Source: an uncultured Oscillospiraceae bacterium (GTDB taxonomy: Bacteria > Bacillota_A > Clostridia > Oscillospirales > Oscillospiraceae). From it: a stretch of 8,743 nucleotides of DNA. The DNA lies in assembly GCA_934589325.1 (NCBI GenBank), contig CAKTNU010000064.1:1-8743 (forward strand), in the 5' to 3' direction. The notes beneath the pieces were generated by a model that saw nothing but the letters and a program-made list of their open reading frames with translations, did not search any database and had not been told where the DNA came from. This document shows, piece after piece, positions 1-6,614 of this stretch. Made by a program: the position numbers and the translations under genes. Within the stretch, counting starts at the first letter, position 1. Each line of letters opens with the position of its first letter.

Positions 1-27
1 CGCTATGAGGATGTAGACAATAGTCAT
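1..27 (-). CDS. rseP: Probable site-2 zinc metalloprotease RseP, N-terminal nine codons only
   Basis: Only the start of this gene lies in the window. On the minus strand an ATG at 27-25 opens a frame reading MTIVYILIA to the window edge. It overlaps the dxr stop codon as ATGA, the usual sign of translational coupling. RseP/RasP proteases begin with a short hydrophobic segment followed by the HELGH zinc site, and rseP follows dxr in many Firmicutes. The visible residues fit that first membrane segment, but the catalytic HExxH motif is outside the window. The identification is therefore an inference from gene order and nine residues. Confidence 0.55.
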
Positions 28-1172
28 TTTGAATAATGCTCCCTGACATATGCTCTGGCCGCCGAGTCTGCAGCCAGTATGGTCTCAAAATCTGCCTCCT
101 GTGTGCTGCCCAGCGCTTCCACCGCGGCAGCGGCACAGTCGTATATCCGGTTATAGCCCAGCCGATGCTGCAGAAACAGCCCGACGGCCACTTCGTTTGC
201 CGCACTCATTACGCACGGCACCGTGCCGCCCGCTCTGGCCGCATCCATCGCAAGGCGCAGGCAGGGGGTCTTTTCGTAATCCGGAGCCTCGAAGCTGAGG
301 TCCTTGAGCTTCCAGAAGTCGAGCCGGTCGAACATTGAGGGGCAGCGCTCCGGATAAGTCAGCGCAAGCTGGATCGGAAGCCCCATATCCGGCACGCCGA
401 GCTGGGCGATGACCGTTCCGTCGACAAGCTCTACCATAGAGTGTATGACGCTCTGCGGGTGGATTACCACCTGAATATCGTCCGGCGTTACGCCGAACAG
501 ATGCATGGCCTCTATAAACTCAAGCCCCTTGTTCATCATCGTCGCACTGTCGACGGATATTTTTGCGCCCATGCTCCAGTTCGGGTGCTTTACGGCCTGC
601 TCCGGCGTGACGTTCTCCAGCTCTTCGCGGGGTCTGCCGCGGAACGGGCCGCCGGAGCCGGTGAGCAGTATTTTCTTCAGCTCCCCTTTTCCGCGCCCCA
701 TGAGGCACTGGAATATTGCCGAATGTTCGGAGTCTACCGGCACTATCTCCGCGCCCTTCTCCGCCGCCCTGCGCATGACGATGCTGCCTGCGCAGACAAG
801 CGTCTCCTTATTTGCAAGGGCAATGCGCTTTTTTTCGTCGATGGCGGCAAGCGTCGGCTTCAGACCGACCGCGCCGGACACTGCCGTTACCACGCAGTCG
901 CTCGAAGCGAGCGTTGCAGCCTCGATAAGCCCTTCCATCCCGGTGCCTACGCGTATATCCGTATCGGCAACCGCTATTCTGAACAGCTTTGCCGCATCCT
1001 CGTCATAGACCGCGACAAATTCCGGCTTCAGCCTTCTCGCCTGCTCCTCGAGCAGATCTATCTTTCTGTTCGCGGTCAGCGCCGAGACGCGCATGCCGAT
1101 ATGCTCGGCTACCGCGATGGTCTGCCGTCCGATAGATCCGGTGCAGCCCAATATTGAAATGGAATTTACCAT
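24..1172 (-). CDS. dxr: 1-deoxy-D-xylulose 5-phosphate reductoisomerase
   Basis: Cytosolic enzyme of the MEP pathway. It rearranges and reduces 1-deoxy-D-xylulose 5-phosphate to 2-C-methyl-D-erythritol 4-phosphate with NADPH and a divalent metal. The 382-residue protein has the usual family length. An N-terminal Rossmann motif (GCTGSIG, residues 9-15) binds NADPH. The metal site is seen in VDSEHSA (D147, E149) and NKGLE (E218). The substrate-binding segment HPNWSMG (H196, W199) and S209/N214/K215 are all present. The ATG at 1172 is preceded by AAGGGG (rough SD, 1178-1184 on the minus strand). It lies 39 nt after the AlkD-like gene, and its stop overlaps the next gene by 4 nt. With uppS in the same operon it couples isoprenoid precursor synthesis to the lipid carrier for cell wall assembly. 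Confidence 0.97.
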   Translation of the reverse strand: MVNSISILGCTGSIGRQTIAVAEHIGMRVSALTANRKIDLLEEQARRLKPEFVAVYDEDAAKLFRIAVADTDIRVGTGMEGLIEAATLASSDCVVTAVSGAVGLKPTLAAIDEKKRIALANKETLVCAGSIVMRRAAEKGAEIVPVDSEHSAIFQCLMGRGKGELKKILLTGSGGPFRGRPREELENVTPEQAVKHPNWSMGAKISVDSATMMNKGLEFIEAMHLFGVTPDDIQVVIHPQSVIHSMVELVDGTVIAQLGVPDMGLPIQLALTYPERCPSMFDRLDFWKLKDLSFEAPDYEKTPCLRLAMDAARAGGTVPCVMSAANEVAVGLFLQHRLGYNRIYDCAAAAVEALGSTQEADFETILAADSAARAYVREHYSK

Positions 1173-1211
1173 GGTAATCCCCTTTTTGTCTGTTTTATAC
1201 GGCTTTGCCGT

Positions 1212-1907
1212 TCACACCCTGAGCGTGCGCAGATACGCCTTGTGCTCATCGGTCACACGATAGCTCTCTATCGCCTTTTGGATAGTCTTATTATGCGTCC
1301 ACGGCTCGAGGCAGCGCCGCTCAAGGTAAGGCAGCACCTCATCATAGTTCTTTGCAAGCGCCGTTGCAAAATACCACGCCTGCATCATATTGAGATAATA
1401 TTTGTCGTACCCGGCAAAGCTCCCGTCGTCTGCCGCGGCTGCCATGTCCGCGTACTCCGGGCGGAAGTCGCCGTCCAGATACCAGCGCATCAGAAGTTCT
1501 ATTGCATAACGCCGTGTGTATATATGCTCCGACGCTATCCAGCGGCGAATGTTCCCCATAAGCTCCGCCTTATGCCTGCCCAAAACCTTGGGGTTCAGCT
1601 GGTCGCAGGTCGCCCAGTTGTCGACATAGGGCAGAAAGGTCTCAAGCGCCCAGATACATTCCTCATAATCGCCGATATACTCTATCAAAAAGCCATGCAG
1701 CGCGTTTTCTTCAAAATATCTGTGCGGCAGCGCATCTAAAAATTCCGCGGCAGCCGCCGTCCCGTGCAGCTCCTTTGCCAAGGCCCGCAATGCCGGGGTC
1801 CGGACGCCTATGACCGTATCGGCATCTACGGTCGGCATGAGCTTTGAGTTAAACTTCTGAAAACCGCCGTCCCGCAGGGCAAAAAGCCGCTTCCGGATCT
1901 CCGTCAC
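1212..1907 (-). CDS. AlkD-like DNA alkylation repair protein (HEAT-repeat glycosylase family)
   Basis: The 231-residue, mostly helical protein resembles the DNA alkylation repair family (Pfam DNA_alkylation; Bacillus cereus AlkD fold). Characterised members excise N3- and N7-alkylated purines. Family-like segments are MPTVDADTVIGVRTPALR (residues 24-41), FLPYVDNWATCDQL (91-104, with W98 and D102 in the region of the AlkD catalytic Asp and Trp), the helix TRRYAIELLMRWYL (131-144, basic residues near AlkD's DNA-contacting Arg) and WTHNKTIQKAIESYRV (203-218). The start is GTG, overlapping the uppS stop as GTGA. No strong SD is visible, so translation is probably coupled to uppS. The gene sits where cdsA normally lies between uppS and dxr. 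The family is fairly sure. The substrate is not: related AlkD2-type proteins lack clear glycosylase activity. Confidence 0.85.
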   Translation of the reverse strand: MTEIRKRLFALRDGGFQKFNSKLMPTVDADTVIGVRTPALRALAKELHGTAAAAEFLDALPHRYFEENALHGFLIEYIGDYEECIWALETFLPYVDNWATCDQLNPKVLGRHKAELMGNIRRWIASEHIYTRRYAIELLMRWYLDGDFRPEYADMAAAADDGSFAGYDKYYLNMMQAWYFATALAKNYDEVLPYLERRCLEPWTHNKTIQKAIESYRVTDEHKAYLRTLRV

Positions 1908-2653
1908 GGGTTCTTCACCCCACCGAAGCGCCTGTCGCGATGCCTAAATTCGGCTATCGCCTTATCAAGCTCATGCGGCGTGAAGTCCGGCCACAGCACA
2001 TCCGTAAAATAAAACTCCGAATACGCGCACTGCCAGAGCAGGAAATTTGAAATCCGCTGCTCCCCGCCGGGGCGTATCATCAGATCCGGGTCGGGGATCC
2101 CGGCGGAATACAGATAGCCCGAGAACATCTCCTCAGTCAGTTCTCCGTCCGTCCGCCCCGCGGCCGCATCCTGCGCATAGCGCTTTGCGGCGTGAAGTAT
2201 CTCATCCCGGCCGCCGTAATTGAGGCAGATATTCGCCTGGAAGCCCTGATAGCGTTCGGATATCTCGTTGGTCTCGGCAACGAGCGCCTGGAGCTCGGGG
2301 CTGAGCGCCGTCACATCGCCGAAGACCTTCATGCGTATTTTATCCCGCTCCATCGTGTCTATCGCTTCATGCAGATACTTTTCCAGCAGCTTCATGATGG
2401 ACTTGACCTCGTCCTCGGGACGCTTCCAGTTTTCGGTTGAAAATGCATACACGGTAAGATAATCGACGCCGATATCCTTGCAGTAGGTCGCTATCTTTCT
2501 GAAATTCTCCGAGCCTGCCGCATGTCCCGCTGTTCTGGGTAGGCCGCGTTTTTTTGCCCAGCGGCCATTGCCGTCAAGAATAATGGCAATATGGCGGGGG
2601 AGGCCGGATGTCTCCCGCTCCCCCGCCTTATTTCTCTTTTTAAACCACGCCAT
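1904..2653 (-). CDS. uppS: Isoprenyl transferase (undecaprenyl diphosphate synthase)
   Basis: Cis-prenyltransferase that extends farnesyl diphosphate with isopentenyl diphosphate to make undecaprenyl diphosphate, the lipid carrier for peptidoglycan and other wall polymers. It acts at the inner face of the membrane. The length (249 residues) is typical. Signature motifs appear in order: IAIILDGNGRWAKKRG (22-37, with catalytic-site D27 and N29), FSTENW (71-76), NYGGR (145-149), and RPGGEQRISNF (194-204) followed by LWPDF (220-224). The pyrophosphate-binding Arg residues are kept. Many homologues have RTSGE or RTGGE where this one has RPGGE. Only 3 nt separate it from the frr stop, and it overlaps the AlkD-like gene by 4 nt. 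No strong SD precedes the ATG, which suggests coupling to frr translation. Confidence 0.96.
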   Translation of the reverse strand: MAWFKKRNKAGERETSGLPRHIAIILDGNGRWAKKRGLPRTAGHAAGSENFRKIATYCKDIGVDYLTVYAFSTENWKRPEDEVKSIMKLLEKYLHEAIDTMERDKIRMKVFGDVTALSPELQALVAETNEISERYQGFQANICLNYGGRDEILHAAKRYAQDAAAGRTDGELTEEMFSGYLYSAGIPDPDLMIRPGGEQRISNFLLWQCAYSEFYFTDVLWPDFTPHELDKAIAEFRHRDRRFGGVKNP

Positions 2654-2656
2654 TTC

Positions 2657-3208
2657 TCAGATTTCGGTAAGCTCTTTTTCCTTCGCGGCGATTATCTTGT
2701 CTATCTCCTTGGCATAATCGTCGGTGAGCTTCTGGATATCCTTCTCGGCGTTCTTGTAATCGTCCTCGGTTATCTCGGAGGCCTTCTGCTGCTTTTTGAA
2801 CTTCTCTATCGCCTCACGGCGGACATTTCTTATCGCTACCTTGTACTCCTCGCCGTACTTCTTGGTCTGCTTGACGAGCTCCTTACGGCGCTCCTCGGTC
2901 AGCGGCGGGAAAACGAGGCGGATCATACGGCCGTCGTTCTGCGGGTTGATGCCGAGGTCGGAGGCGAGTATGGCCTTCTCGATACCCTTGAGAACGCTCG
3001 CGTCCCAAGGCTGTATCAGAAGGGAACGGGGGTCAGGCGTGGCGATAGACGCGACCTGCTGGATGGGGGTGGGAGAGCCGTAGTAGTCGACCTCTATCTG
3101 GTCAAGCACCGCGGCATTGGCCCGGCCTGCGCGGATGGTCGCCAGCTGAACGCTGAGCGCTTCGCAGGTCTTTTTCATTTTGGTTTCAAATTCTTTGTAG
3201 TCAGACAT
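2657..3208 (-). CDS. frr: Ribosome recycling factor
   Basis: With EF-G, RRF splits the post-termination ribosome so that subunits can be reused. The 183-residue product is within the normal 180-187 range. It shows the long first helix of domain I with TIRAGRANAAVLD (24-36), the domain II strand region around YYGSPTPIQQVASI (42-55), and the C-terminal helices with IRNVRREA (127-134), which carries the conserved Arg pair. The start was set at the ATG at 3208 because GGAGGTAAAACC lies directly before it and the protein then begins like other RRFs (MSDYKEF). The frame stays open for 34 further codons upstream, but those overlap the end of pyrH. It lies 31 nt after pyrH and 3 nt before uppS. Confidence 0.97.
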   Translation of the reverse strand: MSDYKEFETKMKKTCEALSVQLATIRAGRANAAVLDQIEVDYYGSPTPIQQVASIATPDPRSLLIQPWDASVLKGIEKAILASDLGINPQNDGRMIRLVFPPLTEERRKELVKQTKKYGEEYKVAIRNVRREAIEKFKKQQKASEITEDDYKNAEKDIQKLTDDYAKEIDKIIAAKEKELTEI

Positions 3209-3239
3209 GGTTTTACCTCCGTTTATGTTGATATTTAAT

Positions 3240-3953
3240 TCATTTAACCAAGGTGCCGAGTTTTTCGCCGCCGAGTACGCGGACGATATTTTCCGGCTCC
3301 GCAAGGGCAAAGACGATCACGGGAATATCGTTATCCATGGCAAGGCTCGTCGCCGTCGTATCCATGACGGCAAGATGACGGGCCAGCACCTCGTCATAGC
3401 TTATCTCGTCAAACTTCACGGCGCTCGCATCGGTACGCGGGTCCGCCGAATAGACGCCGTCTATATTTTTTGCCAGCAGTATCGCGTCGGCATGTATCTC
3501 CGCCGCACGCAGGACCGCAGCCGTATCTGTGGAGAAAAACGGTGCGCCGCTGCCTCCGGCAAAGAGGACTATTTCGCCCTGCTGCATATATTCAATGCTC
3601 TTTCTCGTATCGTAGCGCTCGCCGACGCCCTGAATGTCCACCGCCGTCATGACACGTGCCTTTGCTCCCATCTGGCGGAACACATCGCACACGGCAAGGC
3701 AGTTCATGCAGGTGGCAAGCATGCCCATTCTGTCGGCGCTCACACGCTCGACCTTGCCCGCGCCGTCCTTGACTCCGCGCCAGAAGTTGCCGCCGCCGAT
3801 CACGATACCGACCTCAACGCCGCTTTCGGCGCATTTCTTTACCGTTGCGCAGACCTTGGAGACAAAGTCAAAATCAAAGCCGGTATGCTTTTCTCCGGCA
3901 AGCGCCTCGCCGCTTATCTTAAGTACTACGCGCTTATAAACAGGCTTCTCCAT
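3240..3953 (-). CDS. pyrH: UMP kinase (uridylate kinase)
   Basis: Bacterial hexameric UMP kinase of the amino-acid kinase fold. It phosphorylates UMP to UDP using ATP and feeds pyrimidine nucleotide and UDP-sugar synthesis. Motifs in the 237-residue product are VLKISGEAL (10-18, ATP phosphate contact), IVIGGGNFWRG (50-60), DRMGMLATCMNCLA (74-87), FAGGSGAPFFSTDTAAVLRA (131-150, UMP binding) and KNIDGVYSADPR (162-173). The start was chosen at ATG 3953. A GTG lies one codon upstream (3956), but the SD AAAGGAG at 3961-3967 is 7 nt from the ATG and only 4 nt from the GTG. The SD region abuts the stop of the preceding transporter gene, so the two are in one operon. rpsB and tsf, its usual upstream partners, are not here. 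Confidence 0.97.
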   Translation of the reverse strand: MEKPVYKRVVLKISGEALAGEKHTGFDFDFVSKVCATVKKCAESGVEVGIVIGGGNFWRGVKDGAGKVERVSADRMGMLATCMNCLAVCDVFRQMGAKARVMTAVDIQGVGERYDTRKSIEYMQQGEIVLFAGGSGAPFFSTDTAAVLRAAEIHADAILLAKNIDGVYSADPRTDASAVKFDEISYDEVLARHLAVMDTTATSLAMDNDIPVIVFALAEPENIVRVLGGEKLGTLVK

Positions 3954-3965
3954 CACTATTCTCCT

Positions 3966-4877
3966 TTATATATCAAGTATGCCCATTATCACGATGCCGA
4001 TAACGACCGTGAGGATGCACAGATAATGCTTTTTCGAGAGCTTTTCCTTCAGGAATATCCGCCCCCACACGACGGAGGCCACGCAGTATGAGGAGATTAT
4101 AGGCGCGGCAAAGGCGACATGTTCAGTGTCCGCAAGCGCGTAGATATAGAAGAACTGGCCGATGGTCTCAAACACCGCGCCGGTGTATTTCGGCGCCTCC
4201 TGCCTTGCGATGAGGCGCTGCTTCTTCACGACCGTCACGTAAAACAGCGACACGAGGCCGACGACAAAGAATGTCAGCTCATAGGCAACGTTTGCTGAGT
4301 CCTCGTCAAGCGTCTCGAGCACGCGGCTGTCTGCGAAGGTGCCCAGACCGTCAAGCAGGCAGTATATCACGGGGATCAATATGGCGATCCAGCTCTTGGC
4401 ATAGTGCCTGTTGCTGGCGTCCTGCCGGGCACGGCGCAGTTCCTCGTCCTCGTTCGCCTCGGTGAAACCGAGCCCGATAGTGCCGATGCACACCAGCGCC
4501 ACCGCGACCAGCGCCACGGGCGGCACCTCATCCCCGATGCCCACGGTCACCACGGTAAGCACCGCGACAATGGCGCCGGAGCTGTTGCATATGGGGGACG
4601 ATATCGAAAGCTCAATATATCTCAGCCCGATATATCCGACCGCCATCGACACTATGTACAGCGCCGATATGGGCAGATACGTAAGGATGATGTCCATGTT
4701 TATCTCCACGCCGCCGAAGAATATTTCATACGCCGCGTGCAGACCCATCACGATACCGACTGCCGTGACCATCTTCAGATGAGAATATTTATCCTTTTCA
4801 TCCTGGCAGCCAATCTTAGAAAACAGGTCAGAGCCGCTCCAGCACAGGAGTGCAATGACCGCAAACCAAAACCACAT
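3966..4877 (-). CDS. EamA/DMT-superfamily membrane transporter, substrate unknown
   Basis: A 303-residue integral membrane protein with about ten hydrophobic segments (roughly 2-14, 36-54, 64-88, 97-116, 119-137, 163-180, 195-215, 236-253, 256-275 and 284-301). A charged cytoplasmic-type linker (about 138-162) separates two five-helix halves. The duplicated-half layout is typical of EamA-family drug/metabolite transporters. The end of the second half carries the usual GRIFLKEKLSKKHYL segment (272-286), as in EamA repeats. Members export or import varied small molecules, and no residue here reveals the substrate. It is the first gene after the leftward promoter, with SD AAAGGAA about 9 nt before its ATG. 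Its stop lies 12 nt before the pyrH start codon, so it leads the pyrH-frr-uppS operon, a place more often held by rpsB-tsf. Confidence 0.85.
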   Translation of the reverse strand: MWFWFAVIALLCWSGSDLFSKIGCQDEKDKYSHLKMVTAVGIVMGLHAAYEIFFGGVEINMDIILTYLPISALYIVSMAVGYIGLRYIELSISSPICNSSGAIVAVLTVVTVGIGDEVPPVALVAVALVCIGTIGLGFTEANEDEELRRARQDASNRHYAKSWIAILIPVIYCLLDGLGTFADSRVLETLDEDSANVAYELTFFVVGLVSLFYVTVVKKQRLIARQEAPKYTGAVFETIGQFFYIYALADTEHVAFAAPIISSYCVASVVWGRIFLKEKLSKKHYLCILTVVIGIVIMGILDI

Positions 4878-4914
4878 TGTGAGAAATTCCTTTCACATAT
4901 ACATATTCTAAATG

Positions 4915-4943
4915 ATTTTACCACAGCCTCGCCCTTTTGACAA
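4915..4943 (-). promoter_or_regulatory. Sigma-A promoter of the leftward transporter-pyrH-frr-uppS-dxr operon
   Basis: Read on the minus strand, TTGTCA (4943-4938) and TAAAAT (4920-4915) are separated by exactly 17 bp, close to the vegetative consensus. Transcription would start near 4908, giving a leader of about 30 nt that contains the transporter's SD. The -35 overlaps a Spo0A-box-like sequence and lies next to the divergent spoIIGA promoter. Confidence 0.7.
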
Positions 4944-4958
4944 TTCCTAAATGACAAA
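4936..4958. promoter_or_regulatory. Two Spo0A-box-like sequences between divergent promoters
   Basis: On the minus strand, TGTCAAA (4942-4936) matches the 0A box TGTCGAA except for G to A. A weaker second copy, TTTGTCATT (4958-4950), lies 14-15 bp away. On the plus strand they read as a direct repeat of TGACAA. Relative to the predicted spoIIGA start at 4990, they centre near -51 and -36, the zone where Spo0A binds and activates the Bacillus spoIIG promoter. The first also covers the leftward -35. This is inferred from sequence match and position only. Confidence 0.45.
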
Positions 4959-4983
4959 TTATGCGCGGCGGGCAGAATATAAT
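4951..4983 (+). promoter_or_regulatory. spoIIGA-sigE promoter with long spacer (spoIIG-like)
   Basis: A perfect -10 hexamer TATAAT (4978-4983) is preceded by ATGACA (4951-4956) with a 21-bp spacer. This is too long for an ordinary sigma-A promoter. The B. subtilis spoIIG promoter is known for a similar 22-bp spacing that Spo0A~P overcomes. A perfect TTGACA also lies at 4937-4942, but 35 bp from the -10. The predicted transcription start is position 4990, the A of the spoIIGA start codon. Confidence 0.55.
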
Positions 4984-4989
4984 CATGGT

Positions 4990-5799
4990 ATGGAAGTTAT
5001 CTACATAGACAGTCTGTTCTTTCTCAACCTCGGTGTCGACTATCTGCTGTGCCTTGCCTCGGCGCGGATATGCGGGCTGTATCTGAAGCGGCTGCGCTAC
5101 CTTCTGGCAGCGGTATTCGGTGCGGCATACTCGGTGCTCGTGCTGCTGCCCGGGCTGGACATTCTCGCCGCGTGGCCGGGGAAGCTCTGCGCGGCAGGCG
5201 CAATGTCGCTTATCGCCTACGGCGGTGAGAAGCAGCCCCTGCGCTGCTGTGCGGTATTTCTCGCAGTGGCCGCCGCGTTCGGCGGTGCGCTGTGGGCAAT
5301 GTCGATGTCGGCCGGGGCAGGCGGCGCCGCGCCGCTGTCGCTGGGAGTGCTCATACCCGCCTTCGCGTTGTGCTACGCCGGGCTGAACCTCATCTTCCGC
5401 CGCCGCGCAAAGCTCGCGGATAAGGCTCGCGTCGCCGTGGAGCTGAGCTTTCTCGGCCGCGAAGCGCGTTTCATGGCTCTGCTCGACACCGGCAATTCCC
5501 TCTGTGACCCGGTGAGCGGGATGGAGGTCATGGTCGTGTCGGCACATGCGCTCTCGCAGATTTTTTCCGCTTATCCCGGACTTGCAGGCGGCTCCGCGGT
5601 CGAGATTGTCGAGCGCGCCGCGGCCGTACCGGAGCTCGCAGGCCGGTTTCGGCTCGTCCCATACTCCGCCGTCGGCGGGGCGGGACTCCTCGCAGCCTTT
5701 CGCCCGGACTCGCTTACCGTTGACGGCAAGCCGCAGCCGGAGCTTCTTGCGGCGCTCTCGGATGAGCTCAATGCCGATGGCTTTGAGGCCGTCATATGA
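4990..5799 (+). CDS. spoIIGA: Sporulation sigma-E factor-processing peptidase SpoIIGA
   Basis: Membrane-embedded aspartic protease that removes the pro-sequence of pro-sigma-E in the mother cell after a signal from the forespore. The first roughly 135 residues hold about five hydrophobic membrane segments, beginning [13 protein letters not shown], as in the family. The C-terminal cytosolic domain carries the catalytic motif [12 protein letters not shown] (161-173, D166) and a second family motif [18 protein letters not shown] (223-240). The start was set at ATG 4990 because the protein then begins like its relatives. An in-frame ATG at 4951 would add 13 polar residues. Neither start has a clear SD. 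At 269 residues it is somewhat shorter than the roughly 309 of B. subtilis, mainly at the C-terminus. It lies 31 nt before sigE, its substrate. Confidence 0.93.
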   Translation: MEVIYIDSLFFLNLGVDYLLCLASARICGLYLKRLRYLLAAVFGAAYSVLVLLPGLDILAAWPGKLCAAGAMSLIAYGGEKQPLRCCAVFLAVAAAFGGALWAMSMSAGAGGAAPLSLGVLIPAFALCYAGLNLIFRRRAKLADKARVAVELSFLGREARFMALLDTGNSLCDPVSGMEVMVVSAHALSQIFSAYPGLAGGSAVEIVERAAAVPELAGRFRLVPYSAVGGAGLLAAFRPDSLTVDGKPQPELLAALSDELNADGFEAVI

Positions 5800-5830
5800 C
5801 TGTCTTCATGGAATTTCAAAGGAGTTATTT

Positions 5831-6553
5831 ATGTTATGTAAACCGCAAATCCTCTTTCTGCGTGACCGGATATTATCTATTCTTGGTTTGGAGCCGCCGT
5901 CGGTTTTTTACATCGGCGGCAGCGACACACTGCCGCCGCCTCTGGAAAAGGACGAGGAGGACGCCTGCGTCGCCCGGCTCGAAAGCGGCGATGACGCCGC
6001 ACGGCGTGAGCTCATCGAGCACAATCTGCGCCTCGTCGTGTACATATCCAAGCGTTTTGAGAATACGGGCATCAACATCGAGGATCTGATATCCATCGGC
6101 ACTATCGGGCTCATCAAGGCCGTGAACACCTTCAACTCCGACAAAAAGATAAAGCTCGCGACCTACGCCTCCCGCTGCATCGAAAACGAGATCCTCATGT
6201 ATCTGCGCAAGATAAGCGCCCAGCGTACCGAAGTCAGCTTTGACGAGCCTCTGAACACCGATTGGGACGGCAATGAGCTGCTGCTGTCCGATATTTTGGG
6301 CACCGACGAGGACGAGGTATCGCGCCCGCTTGAGGACGACGCCGACAAGCAGATGCTCATGGCAGCCATCGACTGTCTGAATGAACGGGAAAAGACTATA
6401 ATCCTCATGCGCTTCGGGCTGTCCGGCTCCGGCGAGTACACGCAGAAGGAGGTCGCCGACCTCATGGGCATATCGCAGAGTTATATCAGCAGACTGGAAA
6501 AAAGAATAATCGACCGGCTGCGCCGCGAGATGATGCGGCAAATGCAGTGTTGA
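5831..6553 (+). CDS. sigE: RNA polymerase sporulation sigma factor SigE (pro-sigma-E)
   Basis: Early mother-cell sigma factor, made as an inactive membrane-associated precursor and activated by SpoIIGA. The 240-residue product matches the family length. Residues 1 to about 26 are the hydrophobic/basic pro-sequence. Conserved [13 protein letters not shown] (26-38) follows, the zone of processing in B. subtilis pro-sigma-E. Region 2 contains [20 protein letters not shown] (65-84), [13 protein letters not shown] (89-101) and [19 protein letters not shown] (108-126). [19 protein letters not shown] (136-154) follows. Region 4 runs over about 180-235 with the helix-turn-helix [20 protein letters not shown] (204-223). 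The start at 5831 is supported by AAAGGAG 6 nt upstream. The frame stays open upstream, but that part overlaps spoIIGA. sigG, which often follows in Bacillus, is not next here. Confidence 0.97.
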   Translation: MLCKPQILFLRDRILSILGLEPPSVFYIGGSDTLPPPLEKDEEDACVARLESGDDAARRELIEHNLRLVVYISKRFENTGINIEDLISIGTIGLIKAVNTFNSDKKIKLATYASRCIENEILMYLRKISAQRTEVSFDEPLNTDWDGNELLLSDILGTDEDEVSRPLEDDADKQMLMAAIDCLNEREKTIILMRFGLSGSGEYTQKEVADLMGISQSYISRLEKRIIDRLRREMMRQMQC

Positions 6554-6578
6554 AAACGCGGCAAAGGTCGGGTATAAT
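6550..6578 (+). promoter_or_regulatory. Sigma-A promoter of sdaAB-sdaAA
   Basis: TTGAAA (6550-6555) and TATAAT (6573-6578) are 17 bp apart, a near-consensus vegetative promoter. The -35 overlaps the sigE stop codon. Transcription would begin near the A at 6585, giving a leader of about 21 nt. It lets serine dehydratase be made apart from the sporulation operon just upstream. Confidence 0.8.
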
Positions 6579-6614
6579 ATCCATATCACTCCTACGGAGG
6601 CAGATATGGATATT
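6576..6614 (+). promoter_or_regulatory. 12-bp inverted repeat enclosing the sdaAB ribosome binding site and start codon
   Basis: AATATCCATATC (6576-6587) and GATATGGATATT (6603-6614) are perfect reverse complements. The 3' arm contains the sdaAB ATG (6606-6608). Between the arms, CTCC (6589-6592) can pair with GGAG (6596-6599) of the SD around a TAC loop. In an RNA carrying both arms, SD and start codon would be buried. The 5' arm overlaps the promoter -10, so RNA starting at about 6585 lacks most of it. As DNA the repeat could instead be a repressor operator. Confidence 0.7.

Noticed and set aside
441..1157. 238-codon plus-strand frame within dxr
   Set aside because: It is antisense to a complete, motif-rich dxr and has no supporting start signals.
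1199..1211. 5-bp hairpin (ACGGC/GCCGT) between the AlkD-like gene and dxr
   Set aside because: The stem is short and no T-run follows on the minus strand, so a terminator is not supported.
3209..3310. N-terminal extension of frr by 34 codons
   Set aside because: It overlaps the pyrH 3' end and lacks an SD. The ATG at 3208 has GGAGG in the right place and gives the normal RRF start.
3207..4091. 294-codon plus-strand frame antisense to pyrH and the transporter end
   Set aside because: It is a shadow of pyrH. The His/Arg-rich translation matches no family known to me, and no SD or promoter fits.
4937..4983. TTGACA at 4937-4942 as the -35 for the TATAAT at 4978-4983
   Set aside because: The 35-bp spacer is far too long for one promoter. 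The sequence is better explained as the leftward -35 and a 0A-box-like site.
5546..5830. N-terminal extension of sigE into spoIIGA
   Set aside because: It overlaps spoIIGA coding sequence. ATG 5831 has a strong SD and gives the expected pro-sigma-E length.
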